From positions 124,001 through 188,000 of the forward strand of contig JACCGJ010010187.1 in assembly GCA_013407085.1 (NCBI GenBank): 64,000 nt of DNA, read 5' to 3'. The notes below the pieces were generated by a model that was not told where the DNA came from, did no database searches, and saw only the letters and a list, made by a program, of their open reading frames with translations. This document shows, piece by piece, positions 22,938-32,568 of this stretch (positions are counted from its first letter, which is position 1; each line of letters opens with the position of its first letter). A program made the translations under genes and the position numbers. The stretch comes from Atriophallophorus winterbourni. Lineage: Eukaryota > Platyhelminthes > Trematoda > Plagiorchiida > Microphallidae.

Positions 22938-23257
22938 GTACGTTTATTTCCAATATGTTGCATTTCAAATTCTTGTTCCTCTTCGTGTTTTTCATATAAT
23001 TTTTCAAATCTGTTGCAAACGCAATAGTGTAAATAATAGCTTCCAGAGACAAAATTTTGAACTCCGAAGTCTCATAGCTTACCATATTTGCGTTTAGCCT
23101 GCATCATAGGTGGAGTTTTGTTGCATTTGGGTGGTAGAACATAAACACACAGCTACCCACCACATCCTCCGAAGTAGGTTCAATTGAAATTGCATGATTG
23201 CAACTTTTGATTGTGACATCAGAAAAAGCAGTAAACTGGGAAATAAGTAGTAGGCTT

Positions 23258-24015
23258 CTAACTAGAAATGCGAATAGCATTTGAAGAGAATTTGCCGTAG
23301 CCGTGTGCGAGTGGACGAATGCAGTAAAAGCTGTGCAAATTAGGAGCGAGTGTATCTGTTACTTGGGCAAGGGAGATTTCTTTGAAATGTGAATGAAAGA
23401 AATCCTTAAAATATGCGAAACGAGCAGCTTCAAAAATTGCTTGCCAAAGTACATCCCACTGATCGTAAACTGATGTAGAAAATTTAATGGCGACTTTTAA
23501 GTCTATTCGGTTGGCGCAAATATGGGAGCTCATCCTCGGAGGTGAAAGCTCTGAGGGTTAATAAATAGAAAGATGCATGTGTGGGATAGGTTGGTCAAGA
23601 TCCGGTGAGTAAGTAACATGCCACCACAGTGAAGGTAACTTTAAAATATATCTAAACTCTGCAACAGGTCTTTTGTGCATACCATGGCCAGGCTTTGTCT
23701 TATACCAATGGGCTGTTTCGAATAGAGTTATACCTATGCGAAGCAAAGTCCGCGTCGTGTATTTTTAGTGTAGGTGAACGTAGTTATTCAGAATTTTCGA
23801 GATAAAGCGGTCATACCTTAAAAAATCGCTGCATAGTAGACCGGTGTTGTGGTTGACTCGTTCGTATTGTGTAGTGCAAATGAGGTAATGCTGTATGTGT
23901 AGTGAAATTTGTGCAATGCGGCAATTTTCAGGATCTTAGTGTGGAGTATTGTTTCGAACAAAATACCTTCTTGTGAACCACGTCGTTGATAAAAATGATT
24001 TCTGGCATTTCTCAT
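23258..24015 (-). other. Group of unassigned minus-strand open frames
   Basis: Three consecutive frames (24015-23818, 23746-23558, 23533-23258) have fairly even amino-acid use, for example HWYKTKPGHGMHKRPVAEF, LKLPSLWWHVTYSPDLDQP and QWDVLWQAIFEAARFAYF. They could be exons of a nested gene or a decayed transposon gag. I recognise no domain and find no convincing chain of splice sites. Confidence 0.25.
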
Positions 24016-24379
24016 GTCATGTGCGGAAGGTTAGGATGTGAGTAGTTTGTAGGATAAATAGGGTTAAAAACAGTAGCGTAGTATTTGGACAAGTTTGCAG
24101 CTTCCTACGCGGTTGATGTGATGTGCTGACTATGGATTGAATAAGGAATTTAACTTTGCGTCTGATTCACAAAATCGAACAAACTTTGGGTTTGTCCAAA
24201 AACTTGTTGGTGATGTGAATTTCATATTCACATTTGTCTTAGCGGTTTAAATTTGTGCAATAGTTTCGCAATAACCTATAATTTCCCTAATGTGATTTTG
24301 TCCTGTATGGTAACAGCACCATGCCTAGCACGGATGTGCAATTGTGCAGCATTTCAGTGCTGTGTGGCTAACTTTGTGC

Positions 24380-24565
24380 TAAATTGATTGACCATCGGTG
24401 GTGAGCTGCATGCTAAAGCACGCTGGAGTCTCACTACCATTTCTATTTCCTCTCCCATATCTGTCTAGGCCTGGGCAATCTGACAGTATTTCAGCCCACG
24501 TGCAGTCTCTGACTGTGCTGCACTTTGTCTGGATCAGGCTTGTGCTTTCATACCATACCATCACT
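24380..24565 (+). repeat. Repeat C copy, long form
   Basis: The unit runs from TGACCATCGGTGGTGAGCTG through AGCACGCTGGAGTCTCACTA, TCTGTCTAGGCCTGGGCAA and CAGTCTCTGACTG to GTGCTTTCATACCATACC. It is repeated at once by a shorter copy at 24607-24755. Confidence 0.85.
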
Positions 24566-24606
24566 AACTTATACTTAATTTACTTTTGGAACGGAGGTGC
24601 AATCGT

Positions 24607-24755
24607 GCAGTACTTTGTGTCTCACTACCATTTCTATTTCCTCTCCCATATCTGTCTAGGCCTGGGCAACCTGACAGTATCTTAGTCCACGTGCAGTCTG
24701 TGACTGTGCGGCACTTTGCCTGGATCAGGCTTGTGCTTTCATACCATACCGTACC
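24607..24755 (+). repeat. Repeat C copy
   Basis: Starting at GTGTCTCACTACCATTTCTA, it matches the preceding copy nearly base for base through GTGCTTTCATACCATACCG. The copies are about 200 bp apart, head to tail. Confidence 0.85.
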
Positions 24756-24794
24756 AGTTTACTTTTGTGCGGCTTTTACTTATTTATAATGCTG

Positions 24795-24860
24795 TCTCTG
24801 ATGATGATGTTGTGCGGCTGGCCCCGAAGTTGGATTAGCCGGCTTCATTGAAGTATCGAA
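24795..24860 (-). repeat. 3' fragment of the GC-rich retroposon
   Basis: On the minus strand it reads CAATGAAGCCGGCTAATCC and CCAGCCGCACAACATC, matching the 3' end of the element at 48451-49046. Confidence 0.7.
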
Positions 24861-25404
24861 TCACGCCAGTTTACCCGTCTCGATAGGAAGCGAAATCTTT
24901 GTCAAACTTGTAATCACGTTCGAACGCCATAGACGGCACGCAGTCCCGTCTACATCCACCTTCAAAGTTCACGGCCTGCTCTTCATTTGATCGCCTTGTC
25001 ACAGATTCCAAGTAGAAGCAGGTTCAGGGTCGAGGACAATTTTCGTATGCACTAAGTCTTTCCTCAGGCCTTTTCGTTGTTAATCTATGCAACTCCGTCG
25101 TTTGACTAATCACCATTTCGGTGAATAAAGTACCAGTGTTCTCTGCCATTGACTCGCCGGCTCAAATTGTTTTAGAGCCCGTGAGCCGAATCGGCTCAAA
25201 CAGCTTTAGGATATTACCGGCATTTCTGGCTGCATGCATTTCTTCGACTTCTTAACCCACCATATTTTTCATGTACGATGCAATGCACAGTTTAGGTTTA
25301 TTTCTTACACGTCTCCATCCTTCATTATGTTGCGAAGCTTGAGGAATCATTTGTCTTTAATAATCGAATGGTAGGCTTGTAAATTTATTGAGATCGTGTG
25401 ATAG

Positions 25405-25530
25405 AAACGGTACGTATGTATGTATGTATCAAAGCACAAGCCTGATCCCGGCAAAGTGCCACACAGCCAGAGATTTCACGTGGGTTATGGTCCTTTCACG
25501 TTTCCCAAGCCTAGACTGATAGAAGCGGGA
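25405..25530 (-). repeat. Repeat C copy, inverted, with (ATGT)n tail
   Basis: The plus strand shows GTATGTATGTATGTATC, then AGCACAAGCCTGATCCCGGC and AAAGTGCCACACAGCC, the reverse of the other copies. The simple-repeat run at its 3' end suggests a retroposon-like tail. Confidence 0.75.
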
Positions 25531-26106
25531 ATCAAACTTGTCTCCGCGGCTTCATGTTCATCAATAAGTAATAACTTCCATTTTCGTATGATTGTTAATT
25601 GTATGATTATGTATAAATTCAAAAGCCTAGGTTCAAAAAAATGACTCACAGTCCGACACTGCACGTCGGCTAAGATACTATCAGTTTGCTCAGGTCTGGT
25701 CTGGGATTAGAAATGGAAAATGGCAGTTAGACTCCAGTGTGTTTCCGTATGCTTCTCTGTGCCGTTGGCAGATTGATTTAACGGTTACCTTTGTGGTACA
25801 GTAATACTACAAAATTGCACATCAGTATACCACGGTAATAAGTTTATTCAACAAACCGCCGCGATAATCTTGCTGAATTATTTGTTTGAAAAATTTTGCT
25901 AAGTAAGTGCGCTTACATTTGACGGTTTTTGGACGAGAGAATTTTGATTCAAATTTACTTTGAGTGAGCGGGTGATCAGAATGTAGGCAATTATTCCAGA
26001 AGAAAAGTCCTCGGTGCAGTTGTCCATCTAGCGTTAATGGCGAGCTGGCTCATTTGCGTTCACGAGGGTATTCATCGTTCGGCGAAAACCAAATTATACT
26101 GTCACT

Positions 26107-26331
26107 TTATCCGTACTGTTGTTGAATCGTCTGTGCTGTACACCTAGCTGCAAAAGCCTTTATCATTGCACACTGAGCGTCAAAACGAACCACATCACCG
26201 ATGCAATATACCTTTGGATTCGCTTGTAATTGTCGTGATAATATCTTTGTTGGGATACTCCCAGGTAACCCAAACCTTGACTTTAGAAGAATTAGTGTTC
26301 TCCAGAAGTGCCTCCGGCTAAACGGCCTCAT
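26107..26331 (-). pseudogene. Possible pyridine-nucleotide-disulfide oxidoreductase C-terminal fragment
   Basis: The minus-strand frame ends LSRQLQANPKVYCIGDVVRF, AQCAMIKAFAARCTAQTIQQ and QYG, then TAA. NPKVYCIGDV resembles the FAD-binding [V/I]-[Y/F]-x-[I]-G-D motif near the C-terminus of this family (for example AIFM2-like enzymes), followed by an alanine-rich helix, as expected. No upstream Rossmann exon was found, so it may be one exon of a nested gene or a stray fragment. A chance match cannot be excluded. Confidence 0.35.
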
Positions 26332-26364
26332 CTGAAAGGTGGTGGGTTGGCACCATGTTCCTTA

Positions 26365-26442
26365 GTGACAATATCTTAGCCCACGTGCAGTCTCTGACTG
26401 TGCGGCACTTTGCCTGGATCAGGCTTGTGCTTTCATACATAC
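26365..26442 (+). repeat. Repeat C copy, short
   Basis: This short copy reads GTGACAATATCTTAGCCCAC, GTGCAGTCTCTGACTGTGC and GGATCAGGCTTGTGCTTTC, ending ATACATACC. Confidence 0.85.
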
Positions 26443-28004
26443 CATGTTCCTCTGATTTCTGTCCATTATCTTTCTTGTAATGCTTGATGCTTGTTCCCTC
26501 GATGGGCCACGTACAAGCACAAACCAAGGCATTTACGTTAAAGTCTTGTCTCAGCGATTGTAAAAATCAAAGTGCTTGGTCATTGCATTTGATGCTATTG
26601 GCACATGAATTAAGAGGCTTATTTTATTAGCGAGCGCTCGTGCCAGGTGTCTCGCGAAAGCTAGATAAGTAGCTCGCATATTTACGTTATTTGAATAGAA
26701 ATTCTAAAGATTGGTTAGGTTTTGTTTAGAGTGCGGCAGTATTTTTGCGGCTTTTTTAACTTTTGTAACAAGCGTTCATCGTCACTCGTAAATATACAAG
26801 ATTTATCTGGCAGAAAATTTCTGCAACAAGCTTCTGAAAACATATTTTAAGAGTAACTAAACGGTTTAGCTTTGTATTGTGGCGTTCACATATTCATCCC
26901 TTTGAAAGAACCCTATTTGACAATGGCATTCGAGTATACTTTTGGCTTTGCTGTGTATTCTGAAACTTTAGTGCCTTGTCATTCTTGAATGAGGAATTTG
27001 CGGCCCAAAATAGCTACATTAAAGACATTAAGAATAAAGTCATTCTTCTTCTCTTCTTAAACTATATGCAGCAAAATGTTACTAGTTGACGGCGCTAACC
27101 AAGTAAATCGCTCTGGAATCGAGGCCAGTATCTATGCTTATGGGCAACTTTTTTATTACCAACGCATGTATATCTAACTGAAACACCCAGTGTTATTTTT
27201 AATACACTTCCTTTATTGCATCACACTTATAATCAGATAACTCCTTCGCATTATTTGCAATAAAAGCACGTTCGGATATAATGTGGGCGACTCAATTGTC
27301 GCCCGCTCATGCCCGGCATAATTAGTAATCACTTCCTTTATCATAATAGTCAAGCATGATTGAATGAATGATTTTGGTTCTCACGAAGATTTATGAATAC
27401 TGTTTGCATGGGATATGAGTTTTAAAGTCCCTGCTTGAGCGCATGTTTTTCATCGATGTACATGTCACAGATAGCGACCCGCTCTCTCTTCACCCATCTC
27501 ACGCATTAAAAATGATGGGCACCGATTCTGATCATGCTCTCGTGATGTAAGTGTAATTTGACTCAATAGATTGAGATATCTTGTTTGATATGGTTTTGCA
27601 CAGCGATATTCTCGAGCATATTCAGTGCTCTTTTAGCTCACACTCCGATAGTTTACGCTGTACAATGAGTTCTTTGAATGTTTCACTTGTGTCTTCTTGA
27701 CTAGGATTCTTAATCTTTATCTTGCCAGAACTCTGACTTTCTAAAATGATGTCTTCGATAACTTGCCTACACGTTTAGTCCGTTATTTTGCATTTTATTA
27801 ATAGAATCAGGCTCAACGTATGTATAAAATAACAAGCCTGGAACCAGCCAAAATGTGACGCTGCCATATCTTACACGTTGAATAAGCCACAATCAGGTTT
27901 CAAAGACCTTTACAGATATTCGAAGTAATGTTAGTAAGTCTCTTGGGTGTTTCCCCTAGCGTAAAATGCACTAACATTCTAATATGGTGATTTGCTCAAT
28001 CCCT

Positions 28005-28215
28005 TTCACTTACGTACAATCACTGGCTTCTGGCTTTTTACCGTCATCAAATGGAGTCAGTAAAATTAGGCCCGCTGAGCCTTGAAACAGGTAAAGTGGT
28101 GAACAATGTTTTACTAGAACGCCACTGTTAAATATGGCTCTAACAGAGAACTACGATGTTCAGATACATAATCACAATGTGATTCTGGTCAAGCGCTTAC
28201 AATTGACTAATGTAG
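28005..28215 (-). repeat. Family B hammerhead repeat, decayed copy
   Basis: The minus strand carries a degenerate ribozyme block (plus-strand text CACTGGCTTCTGGC and CCGTCATCAAATGGAGTCAG) and the family B flank AATCACAATGTGATTCTGGT. CUGAUGA is altered to TTGATGA, so the ribozyme is unlikely to be active. Confidence 0.7.
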
Positions 28216-28291
28216 TGCTGTACTCATATTTCCCCTAACACCACAACCGATTTAACCCCACTGCTACCTGCGTTTGTAATTTTCACTCTAG

Positions 28292-28626
28292 GCCATCCCG
28301 ATCAAAATCATCGGAACAACATGCTTCTTTACCGAAACCTGCCGGCTCGTTGTGGATGTGGACATTGGTTTAAATTGGTCGACATGGATACGTTCGAAGA
28401 AGCACGAGAGAAACGTTTGCGAGAATTGCTGAAACAACCGGAGATTGACAAGCTGATGAAGCAGATGGGCTCCCTCGAAACCCAATTAAACGATTTATTT
28501 CAACAAGCCAACGCTGTGGAGAAAAAGGGAAGACAGAGAAATGCCTTGTTGAAGCAATTGTCCGATTTATGGAGTGTCTACAAGGACACGTATATGGCAT
28601 TGCGGAGATCGATGGAGTTGCCTTGA
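28292..28626 (+). CDS. COX5B: Cytochrome c oxidase subunit 5B, exon 4 (second zinc-ligand pair and C-terminal extension)
   Basis: Acceptor TTTTCACTCTAG|GC completes a Cys codon and continues HPDQNHRNNMLLYRNLPARC and GCGHWFKLVD. It matches the end of the COX5B fold, where vertebrates have RCPRCGAHYKLV. The second ligand pair is Cys-x-Cys here, one residue shorter than the vertebrate CxxC. After KLVD the protein runs on for about 80 charged, probably helical residues (FEEAREKRLRELLKQPEIDK, MGSLETQLNDLFQQANAVEK) and stops at TGA 28624-28626, so it is much longer than the mammalian subunit. The predicted precursor is 221 residues. Confidence 0.85.
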
Positions 28627-28789
28627 GTTTCGCCTTACACCGGTAGTTGTTGTTTCACAGGGATAACCCGATTCTTTTACTGTTGCATGTACCTAACAAT
28701 TGCACTGTGCTCTGTTTTTTTTCTGATTTTAGATGCATCGTTACAAATATAGTTTGTGCATGAGACGCTTGTTATTTGATTCACGCATC

Positions 28790-28897
28790 GCTTCGATTCA
28801 TTGGCCTTGGCAACCTGACAGTATCCTAGCCCACATGCAGTCTCTAACTGTGCGGCACTTTGCCTGGATCAAGCTTGTGATTTCATACATACATACA
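28790..28897 (+). repeat. Repeat C copy in the COX5B 3' flank
   Basis: This short copy reads GGCCTTGGCAACCTGACAGT, CAGTCTCTAACTG and GGATCAAGCTTGTGATTTCA. The mini-hairpin CAGTC/GACTG is broken by one change. Confidence 0.8.
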
Positions 28898-29308
28898 TTT
28901 GCCCAGACAATGGAAATGGCTGTTAGATTCCTGTGTTTCGTCATTCAGCTCAGTAGCGGGGGTAAATCAAGTTAACATGGTTTTAGTTGCCCAACACAGA
29001 AGTACTGCATGATTGTACATCAGTGGTAATGTTTCCCGCCTAGAACCATTAAATAGCTTAGTGGATTGTGGTTCACATATCCCCTACTTAATCCCCAACA
29101 CCCTATCAAATCAACCATTTAATTTGGTCTTTTTCGAGCGTTTTAACGCTTGACTCAGGTACCCGTATGACTCTGTGCATTAAGGTATATTAAAGAAATA
29201 GTCTAACTGTTTGTGCATATTGTAATGTAATGATATCAAGTAGCAAAAACAAAAAATAGCAGATGCAGCATTATTTGTCAAGCATGGGTTTGGACAGCTG
29301 GCCATTGT

Positions 29309-29396
29309 TCACGGATGTCCCCACTGGTTGTGTACGAAGGCTCCCGGTATTTGACACGATCCCGGACCCTGCAAAACGGCTTGTGGTATTCCACGA
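29309..29396 (-). CDS. HEX: Beta-N-acetylhexosaminidase, exon 12 (C-terminus and stop)
   Basis: After acceptor ACGCAAG the exon reads SRGIPQAVLQGPGSCQIPGA and FVHNQWGHP, then TGA. SRGI...C corresponds to the RRGVQAQ...FC ending of human HEXA, where the final Cys pairs with the Cys of FRC in the previous exon. The phase (AG|T) fits exon 11 exactly. An overlapping frame with an alternative reading of this exon is a shadow. HEX and COX5B are convergent, with about 680 bp between stop codons. Confidence 0.8.
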
Positions 29397-29484
29397 CTTG
29401 CGTTTGGAAGTGAAATAGATATGAGGTTGATTTCAAGTTAATAAAGCGCATACTAACAAACAATGTCGGTTCTAAAATATTTAT

Positions 29485-29680
29485 TTGCATGCTTTTCCGT
29501 CACACCCCACGACCGGTTTCGTGCTGTTTGCACTCATCAGCAAGGACAGTAAGATCAGGATCCGCATGCGCTTGAAACAGTGGAGGAATGGTAAACAAGG
29601 AGCGTTTGTATGCCACTGTTGGATAGGGCTGGTCGTACCAGCCTTATCCAACAATGTCGGTTCAATTTCTTTCTACTTTT
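29485..29680 (-). repeat. Family A hammerhead repeat, left arm of an inverted pair
   Basis: This minus-strand copy runs from the GCATGCAAATAAAT flank through the hammerhead block to AACAGTGGCATACAAACGCT and TTGGATAAGGCTGGTACGAC. With the plus copy at 29835-30065 it forms a long inverted repeat around a spacer of about 150 bp. Confidence 0.85.
29505..29546 (-). ncRNA. Hammerhead ribozyme motif, family A, stem I damaged
   Basis: On the minus strand CTGATGA, stem II GTGC-AAACA-GCAC, GAAA and the loopless stem III ACC/GGT are all intact, with GTC as the predicted cleavage triplet. The 5' strand of stem I is CCTTG instead of CCTAC, so pairing with GTGGGG is weak. Core intact but activity doubtful. 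Confidence 0.7.
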
Positions 29681-29834
29681 ACATGAGTGTGCAAAACTGT
29701 GCTGGAAAGTTTCCGGCCAGTCTCCCTCACTCGTTCTTATCTGCTATCTCAAAACTGAATGTGACTCGTGAACAGCCATTCAATCGATGATCCGTTCTGA
29801 TATCATGCTTTGTTGCTATATACGATGTCCCATC

Positions 29835-30065
29835 ATGGTTATGGGTTTAACCCCATTAAACATGAGTTCGGACACGTGTGATTGAACAGGTTGGTCGTAC
29901 CAGCCTTAACCAACAGTGTCATACAAGCGCTCCTTGTTTACCATTCCTCTGCTGTTTCAAGCGCATGCGGATCCTTATCTTACTATCCCTACCTAATGAG
30001 TGCAAACAGCACGAAACCGGTCGTGGGGTGTGGTGTGACGGAAAAACATGTAAATGAATATTTTG
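29835..30065 (+). repeat. Family A hammerhead repeat, right arm of an inverted pair
   Basis: Nearly full unit in plus orientation: CATGGTTATGGGTTTAACCC (B-box-like), AACAGGTTGGTCGTACCAGC, CTGTTTCAAGCGCATGCGGA, the ribozyme block and GACGGAAAAACATGTAAATG at its end. Confidence 0.85.
29987..30028 (+). ncRNA. Hammerhead ribozyme motif, family A, core mutation
   Basis: Stem I (CCCTAC/GTGGGG), stem II (GTGC/GCAC) and stem III (ACC/GGT) all pair, but the invariant CTGATGA is CTAATGA. Replacement of the core G should abolish cleavage. Confidence 0.7.
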
Positions 30066-30746
30066 ATGTCCCATCTCGTTTCACTAGTCGTCACACTCGT
30101 CGTGTTTTCAATACGTGAGGGGCACAATAATGCATTCACATCTTCTATTATCAGAAATATGATAACGGGTTCTGAACGATCGCACATGGTTTTGCTTGCC
30201 TCGGATAACTCTGAGCGGTGTCACCTTATTGAATTCTCAGACTGACGTAGCCGAAGCTTCACGCCACAATGGTTTCTCTTTGAGGTGACTGTTTCAAACA
30301 TTTTCAAAAATGGCAACTGAAGTTCCCTACAATGCCTGACTCTGTAAATCGAATCTAATTTGTCTTGATGACCTCCCTGTGTGATTAAAATGAATAATGG
30401 TTATCTATGGACCACAGATAAACTATATTTTCTCAATCCCTGGATAATATAGGTCTTCTTTCCTGCGAATACAGATGCGAGTTCTGTTAGGCTGCGACTC
30501 ATCACACAAGTGTTCCTCAATGGGTTTAATTTATGGTGACATGCTATTAACTGCGGTTGAGACTGGCCATATTTGATAAAAACCACGACCAACCAGATAC
30601 TTTTAACATTTGGACCACCGTTCTCATTTTTAACATTCCATTGATATGAATACGATTCAGTTTTGAGCTTTAATCCTACAGCAAAAAGGGTCAGCCTAGA
30701 TTTAACAATGAATGCTTCCAGCAAGTTCATTGAAATTTCATCTAAC

Positions 30747-30851
30747 CTGATCATGCGGCACCGTTGCTCCTCGATTCTCGGTCCAACAGTGTTCAAGTTG
30801 ATCACATCGCTGGGACTCCATAGACGTTCTGCGATGCCACTTGTTGTGGGC
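30747..30851 (-). CDS. HEX: Beta-N-acetylhexosaminidase, exon 11
   Basis: Between acceptor TTTTCAAACAG and donor AG|GTTAGA the exon encodes PTTSGIAERLWSPSDVIN and LNTVGPRIEEQRCRMI. It matches the family block WPRAxAVAERLWS and the following RLxxxRC. The usual PRA is PTT here, so a basic residue conserved in most GH20 enzymes is missing; either a lineage change or a sign of altered function. Phases agree with exons 10 and 12. Confidence 0.9.
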
Positions 30852-31489
30852 CTGTTTGAAAATAATAGTGAACTACAAACAGTGTTGCGTGATTTGCATA
30901 GATGATTTTATTTTATGTTCGGGTTGTTTGTTTAATGGTGGCTTACAGAAGAGCGACGAAAATGACTTTATTCGTTTACACGAATTTTCAGCAATTAAAT
31001 TCATTTCACCACAAAATTGGGGAAAAAAGAATGGCGAAGAGCTCGCAACATCAGGTATCAAATTGTCAGGCGCGTTTTCAACTCAAAACAGCTATGGATT
31101 GATTGACCATGTATCGAGCCAGATGAGAAACAATGGAGTTTCTATAGTTGTTAGTTCTTGAATAAGTAATAAAATATTGGCGTCGTGTGGAGGAGAAGGA
31201 TGTGCTGTGAACAAAGGTATCGCTCAGAAGAAATGACTTTGATTCGTCTGTTGCATTCACAAAAGTGACCATCGACAATGGTGACACGAATTAAATCCGC
31301 GCGAAACACAGCTCAATCTTTAATACCTCTTCTGATTAGCAGAAGATCTATTTTCTTTAGGCAGGGAAAACTATGGAGGATGCCTAGAGGAGGTGTGGAA
31401 CAATGCCAGCAAAAACAAAAATGTTCAAACACATTAGGTGAGATGAAGAAAGAACGAAGACGAAGAGCGTAGAATGACAGTCGGTGAAA

Positions 31490-31610
31490 GTGATGTGTTG
31501 CTCACATCCCCCGAAATTACACTCCACTACCGGTTTCTGGCTGTTTGCCGTCATCAGGTGGAGACAGTAAGATTAGGTTCAGTGAGCGAAGTTCCACGAA
31601 TTGAGAGGTC
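31490..31610 (-). repeat. Family B hammerhead repeat
   Basis: The plus strand reads TGTGTTGCTCACATCCCCCG and then the inverted ribozyme block, followed by CAGTAAGATTAGGTTCAGTG. This is the 3' end of a family B unit in minus orientation. Confidence 0.85.
31521..31566 (-). ncRNA. Hammerhead ribozyme, family B, best-preserved copy
   Basis: On the minus strand: stem I CTCCAC pairs fully with GTGGAG. CTGATGA is intact, stem II is CGGC-AAACA-GCCA, and GAAA is intact. Stem III is the loopless palindrome ACC/GGT, and the cleavage triplet is GTA, between plus positions 31528 and 31527. The only defect is a C-A mismatch at the base of stem II, where natural hammerheads usually have G-C. With a three-pair loopless stem III, such ribozymes usually need a dimer to be active (known for schistosome and retrozyme hammerheads). 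Confidence 0.8.
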
Positions 31611-31820
31611 ACATGTTTGGTACAGCTAACGCTGTCGGACATTGTAACACCGAAATGCTTGAAGCTACTGCATCATTCAAACACTTACCTATTAAATGAA
31701 ACACATGGAATATTTTGAGGCAGATGTAAACATCGCAGCCCAATCATACTGGAAAATATCAAGATCTTCATTCTAATCCTTCCGCGTTTGCCAAATTTTG
31801 GGCGTACATGCTTAGCCATA

Positions 31821-32375
31821 GTGTGGAGGTGGGAAGGGCATTAGCGCTGAGTGCTGATCATGACCTTTCGACTGATATGCAGCACTCCTCCATCCGGTAC
31901 AACAGAAGAACAAGAAGCGCCGAGAATACTGACGACGACGATTGCGAACTCGTAATAATTCGGGTTTAAAAAGGATTGCATTTGAACTGTTCAAGCGACA
32001 ACATTGTCGGAAGTATGGTAAGAAGGACAACGTCAGCTGCAATCGAACGATGTGTAATTCGTCAATGTCGGTCAAACAAGCCCTGTGTGGCGAGGGTTTG
32101 AATTGTTGGCACGAACTCGATTGCTAAATCAGATCAAAGTGACAACCGGGACTGACATGATTCAGGATCAGTGTTGTGGTTGTTTGATTTGCTTATATAA
32201 GATAAACATGTTTTGTTTTTTGTCTTGTGCGTAATAAACGCCTTTGAACATTCGGCTTTCTCTTGTGTTGTGGAATTCGTGGGTGAACTCGCCTAGCGTT
32301 GGACAGGTTTGCCTCAGGGATGAAGCGATGTGCGTACGTGCAACACCGGGGATAATGTGGTTATTGGTGGACCTA
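31821..32375 (+). repeat. Solo-LTR-like repeat (family F)
   Basis: It begins TGTGGAGGTGGGAAGGGCAT and carries ATTCGGGTTTAAAAAGGATT, ATGTCGGTCAAACAAGCC and a block resembling LTR R/U5 (GTAATAAACGCCTTTGAACA). The copy at 60892-61395 has the same blocks in the same order. No adjoining gag-pol was found. The polyadenylation-like AATAAA sits where it would in an LTR. Boundaries are approximate. Confidence 0.55.
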
Positions 32376-32409
32376 TTACTGGAATGTTGCGATAAGTGGA
32401 AAGATGTAC

Positions 32410-32568
32410 GCTAGGTGTCAATTCCGGTCTGTCTCTCCCACCTTCCAATTCTATTTTTCCTATATCTGTCTTGGCCTGGACAACCTGACAGTATGTTAGC
32501 CCACGTGCAGTCTATGACTGTGCGGCACTTTGCCTGGGTCAGGCTTGTGCTTTCACACATACATACCC
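32410..32568 (+). repeat. Repeat C copy
   Basis: This copy runs from CAATTCCGGTCTGTCTCTCC through TCTTGGCCTGGACAACCTGA and CAGTCTATGACTG to CTTTCACACATACATACC. Confidence 0.85.

Larger units (their letters stand above)
22938..28291 (+). other. COX5B intron 3 (5.35 kb), repeat-filled
   Basis: The intron runs from GTACGT to TTTTCACTCTAG. It holds at least four repeat C copies (three plus, one minus), a family B hammerhead repeat near 28005-28215, a small 3' piece of the GC-rich retroposon at about 24795-24855 (minus), and two groups of minus-strand open frames that I cannot place (23258-24015; 26107-26331). The contrast with the 28- and 30-nt introns upstream is typical of schistosome genes. 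Confidence 0.75.

Noticed and set aside
24380..24565. Repeat C as a hammerhead or tRNA-derived SINE
   Set aside because: CCTGATCC on the minus strand resembles the start of CUGAUGA but GAAA and stem partners are absent; no convincing A-box/B-box pair was found.
27430..27560. Possible LINE endonuclease end (TDSDHALVM)
   Set aside because: The motif is short and stands alone; upstream text gives no endonuclease block, so it is not annotated.
29278..29490. Minus-strand frame ending VVEYHKPFCRVRDRV as a separate terminal exon
   Set aside because: It overlaps hexosaminidase exon 12 in another frame. The phase from exon 11 and the SRGI...C motif select the other reading.
30401..30805. 134-codon minus frame as a complete small gene
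   Set aside because: Only the part above 30747 is coding (hexosaminidase exon 11); the rest reads through the donor into the intron.
30841..31161. Plus-strand 106-codon frame
   Set aside because: It starts at the complement of hexosaminidase exon 11 and has no motif; its middle is part of a diverged repeat also found at 44205-44330.
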